Source: JAAYQA01 sp964510345 (GTDB lineage: Bacteria > Bacillota > Clostridia > Tissierellales > Peptoniphilaceae). From it: a DNA stretch of 28,216 nucleotides. This document shows positions 1 through 8,466 of the stretch, one piece after another (position 1 is the first letter of the stretch; every line of letters starts with the position of its first letter). The notes under the pieces are model-generated. The model saw only the letters and a list, made by a program, of their open reading frames with translations. It did not search any database and was not told the DNA's origin. The position numbers and the translations under genes are program-made. The stretch covers positions 1-28,216 of the forward strand of contig CAZEBB010000025.1 of NCBI GenBank assembly GCA_964510345.1, in the 5' to 3' direction.

Positions 1-67
1 ATCTGCTCTAAATGATTGTTTACCACTATCGGCATCAAGATAATTGATAAAGGAGGAGATATTCCTT

Positions 68-3000
68 ATGTCTTATACAGAAGCAAACTACGAAAATGCG
101 GTTATCGAGGTGTTACGAGATACCCTAGGGTATGGCTACGCTTATGGACCTGATATAGCTCGTGATTACGCGGAACCGCTATATCTTGACGAGCTCCTAT
201 CTGCTTTGCAACGGATCAATTCAAAGCTGCCCGAAGCCGCATTGAGTGAAGCTGTCTATAAGCTGCACAATTTTGAAGGTGGTACAATACTCCAAAAGAA
301 CGTTGATTTCATGGATTATCTTCAAAATGGAATATCTGTGAACTACTTCGATAAGGGAGAACAGCGAGCGGCCCTAGTTCGACTTGTGGACTATGAGAAC
401 GTAGATAACAATACTTTTACCGCCGTCAACCAATGGACGATTATCGAGAACAGCGAGAAACGGCCTGATGTTATTGTGTTCCTTAACGGCTTACCCATTG
501 TCCTGCTTGAGCTAAAGTCCCCCTCTCGCGAGGAAACGGATGCTTCAGAAGCTTTTCTGCAATTACGGAACTACATGCACGAGATACCGTCGCTATTCAC
601 TTATAATGCATTCCTCGTAATGAGCGACTTCGCTATTTCCAAAGCGGGAACAATTACTGCTGGTGAAGACCGGTATATGGAGTGGAAAACGAAGGACGGC
701 AGCTATGAGAATACACAGTATGCGCAATTTGACACTTTCATTGAAGGAATGTTTGACAAGTCGAGACTGCTAGATATAATCAAAAACTTTATTTGCTTTT
801 CTGGTGATACGAAAATCCTTGGCGCATACCACCAGTATTTCGCCGTGCGGAAGGCTGTCGCTTCGACCGCTACCGCCACCGTAACGGACGGAAAAGGTGG
901 GGTGTTCTGGCACACACAAGGAAGCGGCAAATCGTTGTCTATGGTCTTTTATGCCCATCTCCTTCAATCTGCACTAAATTCCCCGACTATTGTGGTCTTA
1001 ACCGACCGTAACGATCTAGATGATCAGCTTTTTGGTCAATTTGCTAAATGTGCTATTTTCCTACGTCAGACCCCGCAACAAGCAGAAAGCCGTAACCATT
1101 TAAAAGAACTATTAGCAGGACGGCAAGCGAACGGTATTATATTTACTACAGCGCAGAAGTTTGAAGAGAGTTCAGAGGTTTTATCTGATCGACGAAACGT
1201 TATCGTCATGGCTGATGAGGCCCATCGTAGTCAATTCATCGACGAGCGAGTGGACAGTGAGACGGGACGTATTCAGAAATCTTTTGGTCTGATTATTCGT
1301 GAAAGCCTGCCGAATGCAACCTACATAGGCTTTACGGGGACTCCAATTTCTAGCAAAGACCGTTCAACGATTGAAGTGTTCGGCAACTATATCGACATCT
1401 ATGACATGACCCAAGCGGTGGAGGATGGAGCGACCCGCCCTGTTTATTATGAGAGTCGAGTCATCCATCTGAAACTAGATGAAGGAATTTTGCATCTCAT
1501 CGATGCGGAATATGACATCATGGCACAAAATGCCGAGGACTATGCCATTGAAAAGAGCAAGAAAGAACTCGCAAAGATGGATTCTATCCTCGGTGCAGAG
1601 CAAACTATCACAGCGCTCTGCGAAGATATTGTCAAACACTACGAAGAGAACCGCCAACATGAACTCACTGGTAAGGCTATGGTAGTCGGATACTCTCGTG
1701 CCATCGCCATGGCAATTTACCGTAAGCTACTTGAACTCCGCCCGCAATGGTTAGATAAAGTTGGCGTGGTTATGACTGAAAGCAATAAGGATCCCGAAGA
1801 GTGGCGAAGCATCATTGGTAATAAACGTCATCGAGATGTAATGGCAAAGCGGTTTAAAGACAACAATGATCCGCTGAAGATCGCCATCGTTGTCGATATG
1901 TGGCTGACGGGCTTTGACGTTCCATCGCTCGCGACAATGTATGTTTACAAGCCGATGAAAGGTCACAATCTAATGCAGGCAATCGCTCGTGTCAATCGCG
2001 TTTATAAGGAAAAAGAAGGCGGCTTGGTAGTAGATTATGTTGGTATCGCTGGTGCTCTAAAGCAAGCAATGAATGACTATACGAACCGCGACAAGAGCAA
2101 CTACGGGGACACAGATATCGCTAAAACTGCCCTACCGAAATTCGTTGAGAAATTGGAGGTCTGTCGTGATCTTCTCTATGGTTTTGACTATTCAGGCTTT
2201 ATGAAACCAAACTCCAGTGACCTTTCACGAGCCAAGGCAATTAGCGGCGGGGTGAACTACCTGACCGCAATAAACAGACAAGCAAACGGAGTCTTAGATG
2301 ATACACTTCTACTCGCTGCAGAGCCATCAATAGGATATGGGGATACCGCAAACCACAAAGATACTTTTATCAAGGAGGCAATGCTATTACGACAGGCATT
2401 ATCACTTTGCCGTTCGCTATTGACTGCGGAACAACGATATGAAGCTGCATATTTTGAGGCAGTGCGCACAGTTCTTACCAGAATAACGGGAATTGGAAAA
2501 CAACTCTCTTTGAAAGAAATAAACGCTCGAATCAATGAATTGTTGAAGGCAAGTATACAAAGTGAAGGTGTTATTAATTTATTCTCTGATATTGATACCG
2601 GCTTTTCCTTGTTTGACCCGAACTTCCTTGAAGAGATAGGCAAAATGAAGGAGAGGAACCTCGCCGTTGAGATTTTGAAGAAATTGCTCGCCGAGCAAGT
2701 CTCACTCTACCGCCGTACGAACCTAGTTAAATCGGAGAAATTCTCAGAAAGGCTCTCACGAGCGATGAAGGCATATTTGAATGGAATGCTCTCCAATGAA
2801 GAAGTCATCGCTGAATTGATGAAAATGGCTAATGAGATGGCTAGCGCTCAAGCAGAAGGAGATGCACTGGGTCTGACAGAGGAAGAATTGGCTTTCTACG
2901 ATGCATTAACTCGTCCACAAGCCGTAAAAGATTTCTATCACAATGAGGAACTTGTGGCGATGACCCACGAACTTACCGATATGCTCCGTAAGAATCGAAC

Positions 3001-3148
3001 GATCGACTGGCAGAAGAAAGAGTCAGCTCGTGCGGGTATGCGGCGGATGATCAAAAAATTACTGAAAAGATTCAAGTATCCACCAGAGGGAATGGAAGAC
3101 GCCGTAGCAACTGTTATTGGACAGTGTGAGATGTGGGCTGATTATTAA
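68..3148 (+). CDS. hsdR: Type I restriction enzyme R subunit (HsdR), motor and nuclease
   Basis: HsdR is the ATP-driven DNA translocase and endonuclease of a type I restriction-modification complex, working with HsdM and HsdS. The 1026-residue length suits the family. An N-terminal PD-(D/E)xK nuclease is visible as D134 and E148-L-K150. The SF2 helicase core follows: Walker A HTQGSGKS (282-289), DEAH (383-386), GFTGTP (421-426) and a motif VI-like QAIARVNR (637-644). The C-terminal third is helical, as in HsdR subunits that contact HsdM. A TTG at 44 would add eight residues, but AAAGGAGGAGAT at 49-60 sits seven bases before ATG 68, so I chose 68. All catalytic motifs are intact and there is no frameshift. 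No hsdM or hsdS lies downstream; they would have to be left of the window. The family call is firm; activity and specificity cannot be read from this subunit. Confidence 0.95.
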   Translation: MSYTEANYENAVIEVLRDTLGYGYAYGPDIARDYAEPLYLDELLSALQRINSKLPEAALSEAVYKLHNFEGGTILQKNVDFMDYLQNGISVNYFDKGEQRAALVRLVDYENVDNNTFTAVNQWTIIENSEKRPDVIVFLNGLPIVLLELKSPSREETDASEAFLQLRNYMHEIPSLFTYNAFLVMSDFAISKAGTITAGEDRYMEWKTKDGSYENTQYAQFDTFIEGMFDKSRLLDIIKNFICFSGDTKILGAYHQYFAVRKAVASTATATVTDGKGGVFWHTQGSGKSLSMVFYAHLLQSALNSPTIVVLTDRNDLDDQLFGQFAKCAIFLRQTPQQAESRNHLKELLAGRQANGIIFTTAQKFEESSEVLSDRRNVIVMADEAHRSQFIDERVDSETGRIQKSFGLIIRESLPNATYIGFTGTPISSKDRSTIEVFGNYIDIYDMTQAVEDGATRPVYYESRVIHLKLDEGILHLIDAEYDIMAQNAEDYAIEKSKKELAKMDSILGAEQTITALCEDIVKHYEENRQHELTGKAMVVGYSRAIAMAIYRKLLELRPQWLDKVGVVMTESNKDPEEWRSIIGNKRHRDVMAKRFKDNNDPLKIAIVVDMWLTGFDVPSLATMYVYKPMKGHNLMQAIARVNRVYKEKEGGLVVDYVGIAGALKQAMNDYTNRDKSNYGDTDIAKTALPKFVEKLEVCRDLLYGFDYSGFMKPNSSDLSRAKAISGGVNYLTAINRQANGVLDDTLLLAAEPSIGYGDTANHKDTFIKEAMLLRQALSLCRSLLTAEQRYEAAYFEAVRTVLTRITGIGKQLSLKEINARINELLKASIQSEGVINLFSDIDTGFSLFDPNFLEEIGKMKERNLAVEILKKLLAEQVSLYRRTNLVKSEKFSERLSRAMKAYLNGMLSNEEVIAELMKMANEMASAQAEGDALGLTEEELAFYDALTRPQAVKDFYHNEELVAMTHELTDMLRKNRTIDWQKKESARAGMRRMIKKLLKRFKYPPEGMEDAVATVIGQCEMWADY

Positions 3149-3238
3149 CAAAGGGTGTAGCGACGAATGCTCTCTAGCGCACGAATCTAGGTATAAATGG
3201 GAACAAACCCGAGTACAAATTCTACTAAGGAGAAGAAC

Positions 3239-3712
3239 ATGCAAAACAGAATGAAAACACATGAATTGGATAAGAAGCAGGTTGAGGCACTGCTTCTGGC
3301 AGCTCAAGTTGGCAGAATGGCTACGCAGAGTGTAGAGGGATACCCCTATATCGTTCCGGTTCACTTTGTGTATTACAATGAAAAAATCTATATACATGGT
3401 CTACCAAAAGGGCAGAAGGTGGAAGACATATCAAGAAATCCAAAAGTAGGGTTTGAGGTTGACGAGATGATTCGTATTCTGAGCGAAGGTGTTGAGGTTG
3501 CCTGTAATGTAAACACTGAGTATAATAGCGTGATCATCATGGGAAATGCAAGCGTGATTTCTGACGTAACCTATAAAAGAGAAATTTTGCATCGAATTGT
3601 TGAGAAGTACACACCTCATCTTTCGAGTGGCGAATTACCTGAAAATATGGTGCGTGGCACTGCAGTTATCGAAATATCAATTCACGAGTGCACAGGTAAG
3701 TATTATCAATAA
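3239..3712 (+). CDS. Pyridoxamine 5'-phosphate oxidase-like flavin-binding protein (NimA-like)
   Basis: This 157-residue protein resembles the small split-barrel FMN-binding proteins related to NimA 5-nitroimidazole reductase and pyridoxamine phosphate oxidase. Family features seen: an early GRMAT segment followed by EGYPYIVPVHFVYYNEKIYIHG, the first barrel strands, and a later KVGFEVDE strand and GNASVISD strand. The longest ORF begins at ATG 3197, but AAGGAG at 3227-3232 lies six bases before ATG 3239, so the shorter start is preferred. Family members reduce nitro compounds or bind flavin or heme; the substrate here cannot be deduced. The gene sits in an AT-rich patch between hsdR and a GNAT gene and seems to be a single transcription unit. 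Confidence 0.82.
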   Translation: MQNRMKTHELDKKQVEALLLAAQVGRMATQSVEGYPYIVPVHFVYYNEKIYIHGLPKGQKVEDISRNPKVGFEVDEMIRILSEGVEVACNVNTEYNSVIIMGNASVISDVTYKREILHRIVEKYTPHLSSGELPENMVRGTAVIEISIHECTGKYYQ

Positions 3713-3818
3713 AGAAGTATTCATTGTTAACATCAAATGTTGGTGCAATACTTTCACCGTACCATTAAATTGTCGCTCTAATACTTGCAGAATACTCTAA
3801 CGATGAGGGAAGGGCTTT

Positions 3819-4259
3819 ATGATCTTAAGAAATATGGGAATTGATGATTACGAGATGGTTCACTCCTTATGGTTGAGTACACCTGGAATGGGGTTGAATG
3901 ATCTCGATGATTCGAAAGATGGTATCCGGAAATTTCTAAAAAGAAATCCAAATACTTGTTTTGTTGCAGAGTGTGATGACCGGATCGTGGGCGTCATTTT
4001 GGCCGGGCACGATGGGCGTCGGGGCGTCATCTATCATACGGCTGTGGCTAATAAAATGCAGAGGAAGGGAATTGGGACCTCTTTAGTCGATTCAGTGATG
4101 GTTGCACTTGAGAACGAGGGCATACACAAGGTGTTTCTTGTGGTCTTTGACAGAAACATAAAAGGAAACGAGTTCTGGGAAAACCTAGGTTTCGAAAAGC
4201 GCGATGACTTAATTTATCGAAATAAATTAATTTCTGAACTGAAGAGAATTGATACGTAG
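3819..4259 (+). CDS. GNAT family N-acetyltransferase
   Basis: A 146-residue GNAT-fold protein that would transfer an acyl group from acyl-CoA to an amine. The acetyl-CoA pyrophosphate loop reads QRKGIGTSLV, preceded by the usual beta-4 strand (GVIYHTAVANKM), and the C-terminal NEFWENLGFEKRDD segment is the typical late GNAT motif. GAGGGAAGG at about 3805-3813 provides a ribosome binding site for ATG 3819. The substrate is not identifiable. Like its left neighbour it is AT-rich (a hand-counted line is about 40% GC) compared with the genes further right. Confidence 0.85.
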   Translation: MILRNMGIDDYEMVHSLWLSTPGMGLNDLDDSKDGIRKFLKRNPNTCFVAECDDRIVGVILAGHDGRRGVIYHTAVANKMQRKGIGTSLVDSVMVALENEGIHKVFLVVFDRNIKGNEFWENLGFEKRDDLIYRNKLISELKRIDT

Positions 4260-4303
4260 GAAACTGGGTATCTGTATGAGGAAATTCTATAAGGAGTGAT
4301 TCT

Positions 4304-4990
4304 ATGGAGAAAGTTGTCGTCGAGTTTTTTCACGATGTGATTTGCAGTTTTTGTTTTCCCATGTCGTATCGAATGCGAGAGATCAAGAAAATATATCCGG
4401 ATGTTGAGGTGGTTCACCGATCGTTTGCGCTCGTCAAATCAAACGCGGATTTTGATCTGATGTTTGGCTCGCGTGAAGCGGCGAAAGCGGAAATCATGAG
4501 TCATTGGGCTCATGCGAATGCGAACGACGATCTGCATCGGTTTCATATCGAAGGGATGAAAAATGCGGACTTTTTGTTCCCGAGTTCGATGAATGGCCTA
4601 TGGGCATGCAAAGCGGCTTCTTTTATGGGAGGAGAATCCGCTTATTGGGATCTGTTTGATGTGTTGCAAAATGCTCTTTTCGTACAGAACCGAAATGTGG
4701 AAGATCAAGATGTCATTGAAGACTGTGTAAAAGAGGTCGGCTTAGATTTGGATGAATGGCGAAAGCATTTCTCGAGTGAAGAGGCAAAAAAAGCGGTTGA
4801 GGACGATTTTCGCGCAGCGGAAGATTATCGGATTCGCGGAGTACCCTGTCTCGTGATCAATGGGGAACACAAAGTCAGCGGAGCGCAACCGATGGCGACG
4901 ATTGAAGATGCCTTTAAAAGAGCAAAGGCTATCAATTCTCCGCCGGCAGGACTTTGCCAGATCGTCGATGGCGAAATCAAATGTGAATAA
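4304..4990 (+). CDS. DsbA/FrnE-like thioredoxin-fold oxidoreductase
   Basis: A 228-residue cytoplasmic DsbA-family protein; no signal peptide is present. The redox motif is C14-S-F-C17 after the first beta strand (VVVEFFHDVI), with the long helical insertion of this family and a cis-proline loop RGVPCLVING (P181, followed by C182). The last residues hold two further cysteines, C218 and C227, resembling the second C-terminal cysteine pair known in FrnE proteins, though the spacing is wider. AAGGAG at 4291-4296 is seven bases from ATG 4304. Family members catalyse thiol-disulfide exchange or isomerisation, and some act in oxidative stress. A strong hairpin terminator follows directly, so the gene ends its transcription unit. 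Confidence 0.88.
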   Translation: MEKVVVEFFHDVICSFCFPMSYRMREIKKIYPDVEVVHRSFALVKSNADFDLMFGSREAAKAEIMSHWAHANANDDLHRFHIEGMKNADFLFPSSMNGLWACKAASFMGGESAYWDLFDVLQNALFVQNRNVEDQDVIEDCVKEVGLDLDEWRKHFSSEEAKKAVEDDFRAAEDYRIRGVPCLVINGEHKVSGAQPMATIEDAFKRAKAINSPPAGLCQIVDGEIKCE

Positions 4991-4995
4991 ATGAG

Positions 4996-5034
4996 AAAGC
5001 AGAAGGCGATGGCTAGATCTGTCTTCTGCTTTTA
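4996..5034 (+). terminator. Rho-independent terminator after the FrnE-like gene
   Basis: A perfect 10-bp stem, AAAGCAGAAG (4996-5005) pairing with CTTCTGCTTT (5023-5032), encloses a 17-base loop and runs into TTTTATT. It begins six bases after the upstream stop codon. Confidence 0.8.
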
Positions 5035-5093
5035 TTGTGATGATCGATCGCAATACACTTACCTGAGATTATGAGAGAGAGGTTCGGCACGCT

Positions 5094-5588
5094 GTGAAAC
5101 CGTTAAATGAATTAATCAAGGAATACACGTATCAACTCCAGCAGGGAGAATTGCAGGTGGCTTACCGGGGAGTGCTCAACTTTATTGGTAGTTTGCGTTC
5201 TCATATTGCGAAGCAGTATCCGTACTTCAGTTCCGGCAGTATGTATCTCGGTCAGATGGATATCACGTACTTTTCGATCAGCACATCTTTACTCAGTGAA
5301 CAGGGACTCAAAGTTCTCATCGTCTATTTGCACGAGAAAGGGAGCTTCGAAATGTGGCTGTGCGCGAGGAATCGAGAGATATCGAAGCGCTTTCAGCCGC
5401 TTTTTACTCACGCTACGATTGAAGGGTTTGAAATGTTTCACGATCGTGAGAATGCGGATGCGATCATCGAGTGTGAACTTGTATCTTCTCCTGATTTTGA
5501 GAATCCGGCGGCTCTTATGATACAGATCGAAGCATCGGTGGTTCGTTTTATAGACGCTGTCCAACAAGTTCTCATGAGCTTGACCTAA
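5094..5588 (+). CDS. DUF7000-like protein of unknown function
   Basis: A 164-residue soluble protein without signal or membrane segment. The start is GTG 5094, the only reasonable one, behind a purine-rich GAGAGAGG at about 5075-5082. The order of conserved-looking segments (LNELIKEYTYQLQQGE; AYRGVLNFIGSLRSHI; MYLGQMDITYFSIS; VYLHEKGSFEMWLCARNR; a terminal helix) matches what I recall of DUF7000 proteins, whose role is unknown. An imperfect inverted repeat lies upstream at 5034-5054. The next gene begins 21 bases downstream, so it probably heads the run with the deoxyribosyltransferase and the YwaF-like protein. Confidence 0.65.
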   Translation: MKPLNELIKEYTYQLQQGELQVAYRGVLNFIGSLRSHIAKQYPYFSSGSMYLGQMDITYFSISTSLLSEQGLKVLIVYLHEKGSFEMWLCARNREISKRFQPLFTHATIEGFEMFHDRENADAIIECELVSSPDFENPAALMIQIEASVVRFIDAVQQVLMSLT

Positions 5589-5609
5589 TTACGATATGGG
5601 AGGAATGGA

Positions 5610-6107
5610 ATGAAAGGATATTTAGCGAACGGATTATTTGGGCTTGCCGATCGACTCTTAAACGCGCAGATTGCCCAAGAATTGCGTAAGGTGATCATTG
5701 GGGTTGACCTTTATGTCCCGCAGGAGAATGATGCGATCAACGACAAAAGTGCACACGCCGATTCGGTGACGATCGCATTGGCGGATATGGAACGACTGAA
5801 GGACAGCGACTTTCTCATCGCTGTGATCGATGGGGTGGAGGTAGACAGTGGAGTCGCGGCGGAGATCGGAGCCTTTTTTATGATGGATAAGCCGATCTTT
5901 GCGCTGTATTCAGATGTCAGGCAGTTAGGAAGAGAGAACGACAAGAAAATTCAGGCACTTATCTCAGATGGCACGGAGAATCAGTTTATGTACAGAAATC
6001 TCTTTTTGGTAGGAATCATCAAGAAATCACAAGGCGGCATCTACCCGACAATTGAAGGATTGGTCGATGCGCTTCACGAATGGAGCATAACTCGAGAGAG
6101 TATTTGA
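5610..6107 (+). CDS. Nucleoside 2-deoxyribosyltransferase family protein
   Basis: A 165-residue protein of the nucleoside 2-deoxyribosyltransferase fold, enzymes that exchange the base of deoxyribonucleosides in the cytoplasm as part of base salvage. The central signature is present: a hydrophobic strand DFLIAVIDG, then VEVDSGVAAEIGAFF, with D79 and the putative nucleophile E85 in the positions expected for the family. The N-terminal strand that normally places the glycine-rich substrate loop is here GYLANGLFGLADR. GGGAGGA at 5598-5604 precedes ATG 5610. It is followed 14 bases later by the YwaF-like membrane protein. Substrate specificity is not predictable, and some family members hydrolyse nucleotides instead. 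Confidence 0.82.
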   Translation: MKGYLANGLFGLADRLLNAQIAQELRKVIIGVDLYVPQENDAINDKSAHADSVTIALADMERLKDSDFLIAVIDGVEVDSGVAAEIGAFFMMDKPIFALYSDVRQLGRENDKKIQALISDGTENQFMYRNLFLVGIIKKSQGGIYPTIEGLVDALHEWSITRESI

Positions 6108-6121
6108 TACGAGGAGAGCTG

Positions 6122-6838
6122 ATGTTTCAACCCTTACACCTGTTGTCGATGGCGTTTCTTGCGATCGGTATTCCGCTGCTGTCTCGTTCTGTGATCGCCG
6201 GTGGTCGCGATCGCATGGAACAATGCCTCCGCTTTTTGGCAGTCGTCATCGTCTTTTTTGACCCCGCGTATTGGATATGGGAGTGGATGACTTTTGGAGA
6301 ATTCGATCCAAAGTTTACCCTACCACTTTATTTGTGCTCACTATTTTGGATGCTTTTACCTGTCGGGGTTTTTGCCAAGGAAGGAGCGATGAAACAAATA
6401 GCCCTCGCCAATGTCGCGACGATCGGTTTAATCAGCGGTCTCATGGGCTATGTATTCAATTATCATATCAATGTGCATCCATTTTTCAGTTTTGTAGGCA
6501 TACGAACGCTACTCTATCACGCACTCATGATCTTTGGTTCGACTCTGCTTTGGACGAGCGGCTATTATCAACCGAAACCGGGCGACCAATGGAGAGCGTT
6601 TTTGCCGGTGGGGGTTCTTCTCGTCCCCAGTTTGATTCTGAATACGCTTTATGGATATGACTATTGCTATACGGCGGGTGGGCTGGGCACTCCGATTGAA
6701 ATCTTAAGCCGGGCATTGCCGAAACCAGTCTTTTTATTCGTGTTTTATGGAATCTTTTTCGTGGCTGTTTGGATCTCATTCTATCGAAAAGTTCCTCTGA
6801 GATCAAAACAACCAATGAAAAATCGAGATCTATCGTAA
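6122..6838 (+). CDS. YwaF/TIGR02206-like integral membrane protein
   Basis: A 238-residue polytopic membrane protein with about six or seven hydrophobic helices and no soluble domain. The pattern of an early W-IWEW segment, LPLYLCSLFWML, a central NYHINVHPF motif and a late GYDYCYTAGG turn matches the YwaF/TIGR02206 family as I remember it; its function is unknown. The reading frame opens at 6080 inside the previous gene, but GAGGAG at 6111-6116 lies five bases before ATG 6122, so that start was chosen. It ends the 5094-6838 run. The following 138 bases hold a weak imperfect GGTCG/CGACC pairing without a T-run, so no convincing terminator. Confidence 0.7.
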   Translation: MFQPLHLLSMAFLAIGIPLLSRSVIAGGRDRMEQCLRFLAVVIVFFDPAYWIWEWMTFGEFDPKFTLPLYLCSLFWMLLPVGVFAKEGAMKQIALANVATIGLISGLMGYVFNYHINVHPFFSFVGIRTLLYHALMIFGSTLLWTSGYYQPKPGDQWRAFLPVGVLLVPSLILNTLYGYDYCYTAGGLGTPIEILSRALPKPVFLFVFYGIFFVAVWISFYRKVPLRSKQPMKNRDLS

Positions 6839-6976
6839 GGGGTCGTCAGTTTTACAGCCGCTTGGCGCGATGCTGATCGACCGTTACTATCATAATTTAT
6901 TAACGAGATCTTAAGCTTACTGATAAAGAATTTCGGGTAACAATATAAATCTAAATGTTGAGAGAGAAGGGGTACC

Positions 6977-7978
6977 ATGGAGAAAAAAAGAATGGCCGGC
7001 ACCGGGGGCGATCGATATATACCGTACGAGGATCGAACGGGAGATGAGTCGGTCGTTTACTTTACTAGAGATTTGTCGGCGGATGGTTTAAAAAAGATAT
7101 ATGACCGCATCGGTGGGACAATGAACGGACGCGTTGCGATTAAGTTGCATACCGGAGAAAAAGACGGCCCCAATATTATTCCGAGAGAATGGGTGAAGTC
7201 GCTCGTGAATACGAGTCTTCCGGGAGGAACGATTATCGAAACCAACACGTATTATGAGGGGGATCGCTATACAACGGATCTTCATAAAGAAACGCTGGAG
7301 GTCAACGGATGGACTTTTTGTCCCGTGGATATTATCGACGATGAAGGCATCGTGATGCTCCCTGTACAGGGAGGCAAGTGGTTTGACGAGGTGTCGATGG
7401 GAAAAGGCATTATCAATTACGAATCTCTCCTCGTGCTGACGCATTTCAAAGGACATACCGCCGGCGGATTTGGCGGCTCCAGTAAGAATATCGGCATCGG
7501 GATCGCAGACGGGCGCGTCGGAAAGGCAATGATCCACACGACGCCCGGACAGGATAACCAATGGGATATCGATAAGGAAGAATTTATGGAGCGGATGACG
7601 GAGTCAGCGAAGGCGGTCGCCGATCACTTTGGTGAGAAGATCACGTATATCAACGTGCTTCGGAATATGTCGGTGTCCTGTGATTGTGAAGGGTGTGCTG
7701 CCGCGCCCGTGGTGACTCCGAATGTGGGGATTGTCGCTTCGCGCGATCTTCTCGCCGTCGATCAGGCTTCGGTCGATTTAATCTACGCGATGGAGGAAGC
7801 AGATCATCATGATCTCGTAGAACGCATGGAAACTCGCCACGGTCATCGCCAGTTGAGCTATATGAAAGAACTCGGCATGGGAAATGATCGGTATGAGTTG
7901 ATTGATATCGATCATGGGGATTTAAGGATCGATGCGAGTGAGGCAGTAAAGGGTGTAACACCTTTTGTCAACGAATAG
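6977..7978 (+). CDS. DUF362 domain protein (putative Fe-S centre protein)
   Basis: A 333-residue protein of the DUF362 family. Recognisable features are a VAIKLHTGE strand-loop near the N terminus, THFKGHTAGGFGGSSKNIGIG in the middle, and a cysteine cluster C235-x-C237-x2-C240 followed by VVTPNVGIVASRDLLAVDQASVDLI, the usual C-terminal block. Many DUF362 proteins carry an inserted two-cluster ferredoxin between the glycine-rich block and the CDC motif; it is absent here, leaving only the three-cysteine cluster. GAGAAGGGG just upstream supports ATG 6977. It appears monocistronic, with a perfect 10-bp hairpin after the stop. The biochemical role is unknown; metal binding by the cysteine cluster is inference. 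Confidence 0.85.
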   Translation: MEKKRMAGTGGDRYIPYEDRTGDESVVYFTRDLSADGLKKIYDRIGGTMNGRVAIKLHTGEKDGPNIIPREWVKSLVNTSLPGGTIIETNTYYEGDRYTTDLHKETLEVNGWTFCPVDIIDDEGIVMLPVQGGKWFDEVSMGKGIINYESLLVLTHFKGHTAGGFGGSSKNIGIGIADGRVGKAMIHTTPGQDNQWDIDKEEFMERMTESAKAVADHFGEKITYINVLRNMSVSCDCEGCAAAPVVTPNVGIVASRDLLAVDQASVDLIYAMEEADHHDLVERMETRHGHRQLSYMKELGMGNDRYELIDIDHGDLRIDASEAVKGVTPFVNE

Positions 7979-7980
7979 AA

Positions 7981-8008
7981 CAACCCCCGGAGTCGTTTCC
8001 GGGGGTTG
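7981..8008 (+). terminator. Hairpin terminator after the DUF362 gene
   Basis: CAACCCCCGG (7981-7990) pairs perfectly with CCGGGGGTTG (7999-8008) around an 8-base loop. The stem is very GC-rich but the following tract (CTTACT) is poor in T, so termination efficiency is uncertain. Confidence 0.65.
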
Positions 8009-8041
8009 CTTACTAATCTTTAATGAAGGAGAGTCAACCTG

Positions 8042-8443
8042 ATGAAAAATATCCTACCGAGTGATTCAAAAATGAGAGAACGGACTCGAAAGCAACTGAT
8101 TGCGTATAATCGCTCGTTTATGACGGATGTTGAGGATTGCAGTTATCATATCGAAGCCGATGGTGCGATGATCGCAGGCATTGTCGCGCAAAGAACGCTC
8201 GATCTAATCGAGATTGAATACCTTTTTGTGGACGAAGAGTACCGAGGGCAAGGGTTCGGTCGCGCGCTGGTGGACAAGGTGGAAGAAGTAGCCGCTCAGA
8301 AGGGTGTCAAGCGCATTCTCCTGAATACGTACCGTTTCCAGGCGGAGGACTTCTACTCGAAACTTGGATATCGCGCTCTATTAACAATCGACCCTTGCTT
8401 TGGAGACTTCTCCCAAACCTATTTTGTCAAACAACTTTATTAG
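8042..8443 (+). CDS. GNAT family N-acetyltransferase
   Basis: A compact 133-residue GNAT-fold acetyltransferase. The beta-4/alpha-3 acetyl-CoA binding region reads EIEYLFVDEEYRGQGFGRALV, with the R-G-x-G-x-G/A loop intact, and EDFYSKLGY is the standard late GNAT motif. GAAGGAGA at 8025-8032 precedes ATG 8042 by nine bases. The acceptor is unknown. The gene stands alone between the DUF362 terminator and the convergent CPBP gene, whose stop codon is only 23 bases away; the small gap holds AATTTC/GAAATT, a weak hairpin that I do not call a terminator. Confidence 0.86.
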   Translation: MKNILPSDSKMRERTRKQLIAYNRSFMTDVEDCSYHIEADGAMIAGIVAQRTLDLIEIEYLFVDEEYRGQGFGRALVDKVEEVAAQKGVKRILLNTYRFQAEDFYSKLGYRALLTIDPCFGDFSQTYFVKQLY

Positions 8444-8466
8444 CAATTTCTAAGAAATTCGTAGCC

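Noticed and set aside
2..43. Open frame ending in TAA at 41-43, possibly the 3' tail of hsdS or hsdM
   Set aside because: Only 13 codons are visible and they show no family likeness, so it cannot be separated from chance.
3597..3800. 67-codon frame overlapping the end of the NimA-like gene
   Set aside because: No ribosome binding site, mostly in another frame of a clear gene, no recognisable sequence.
44..4260. Complete defence island around hsdR
   Set aside because: Only HsdR is a defence protein here; the following NimA-like and GNAT genes have no known defence role, and no hsdM, hsdS, toxin-antitoxin or integrase is visible.
6841..6882. Possible hairpin GGTCG/CGACC after the YwaF-like gene
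   Set aside because: Five pairs with a long loop and no T-run; not a convincing terminator.
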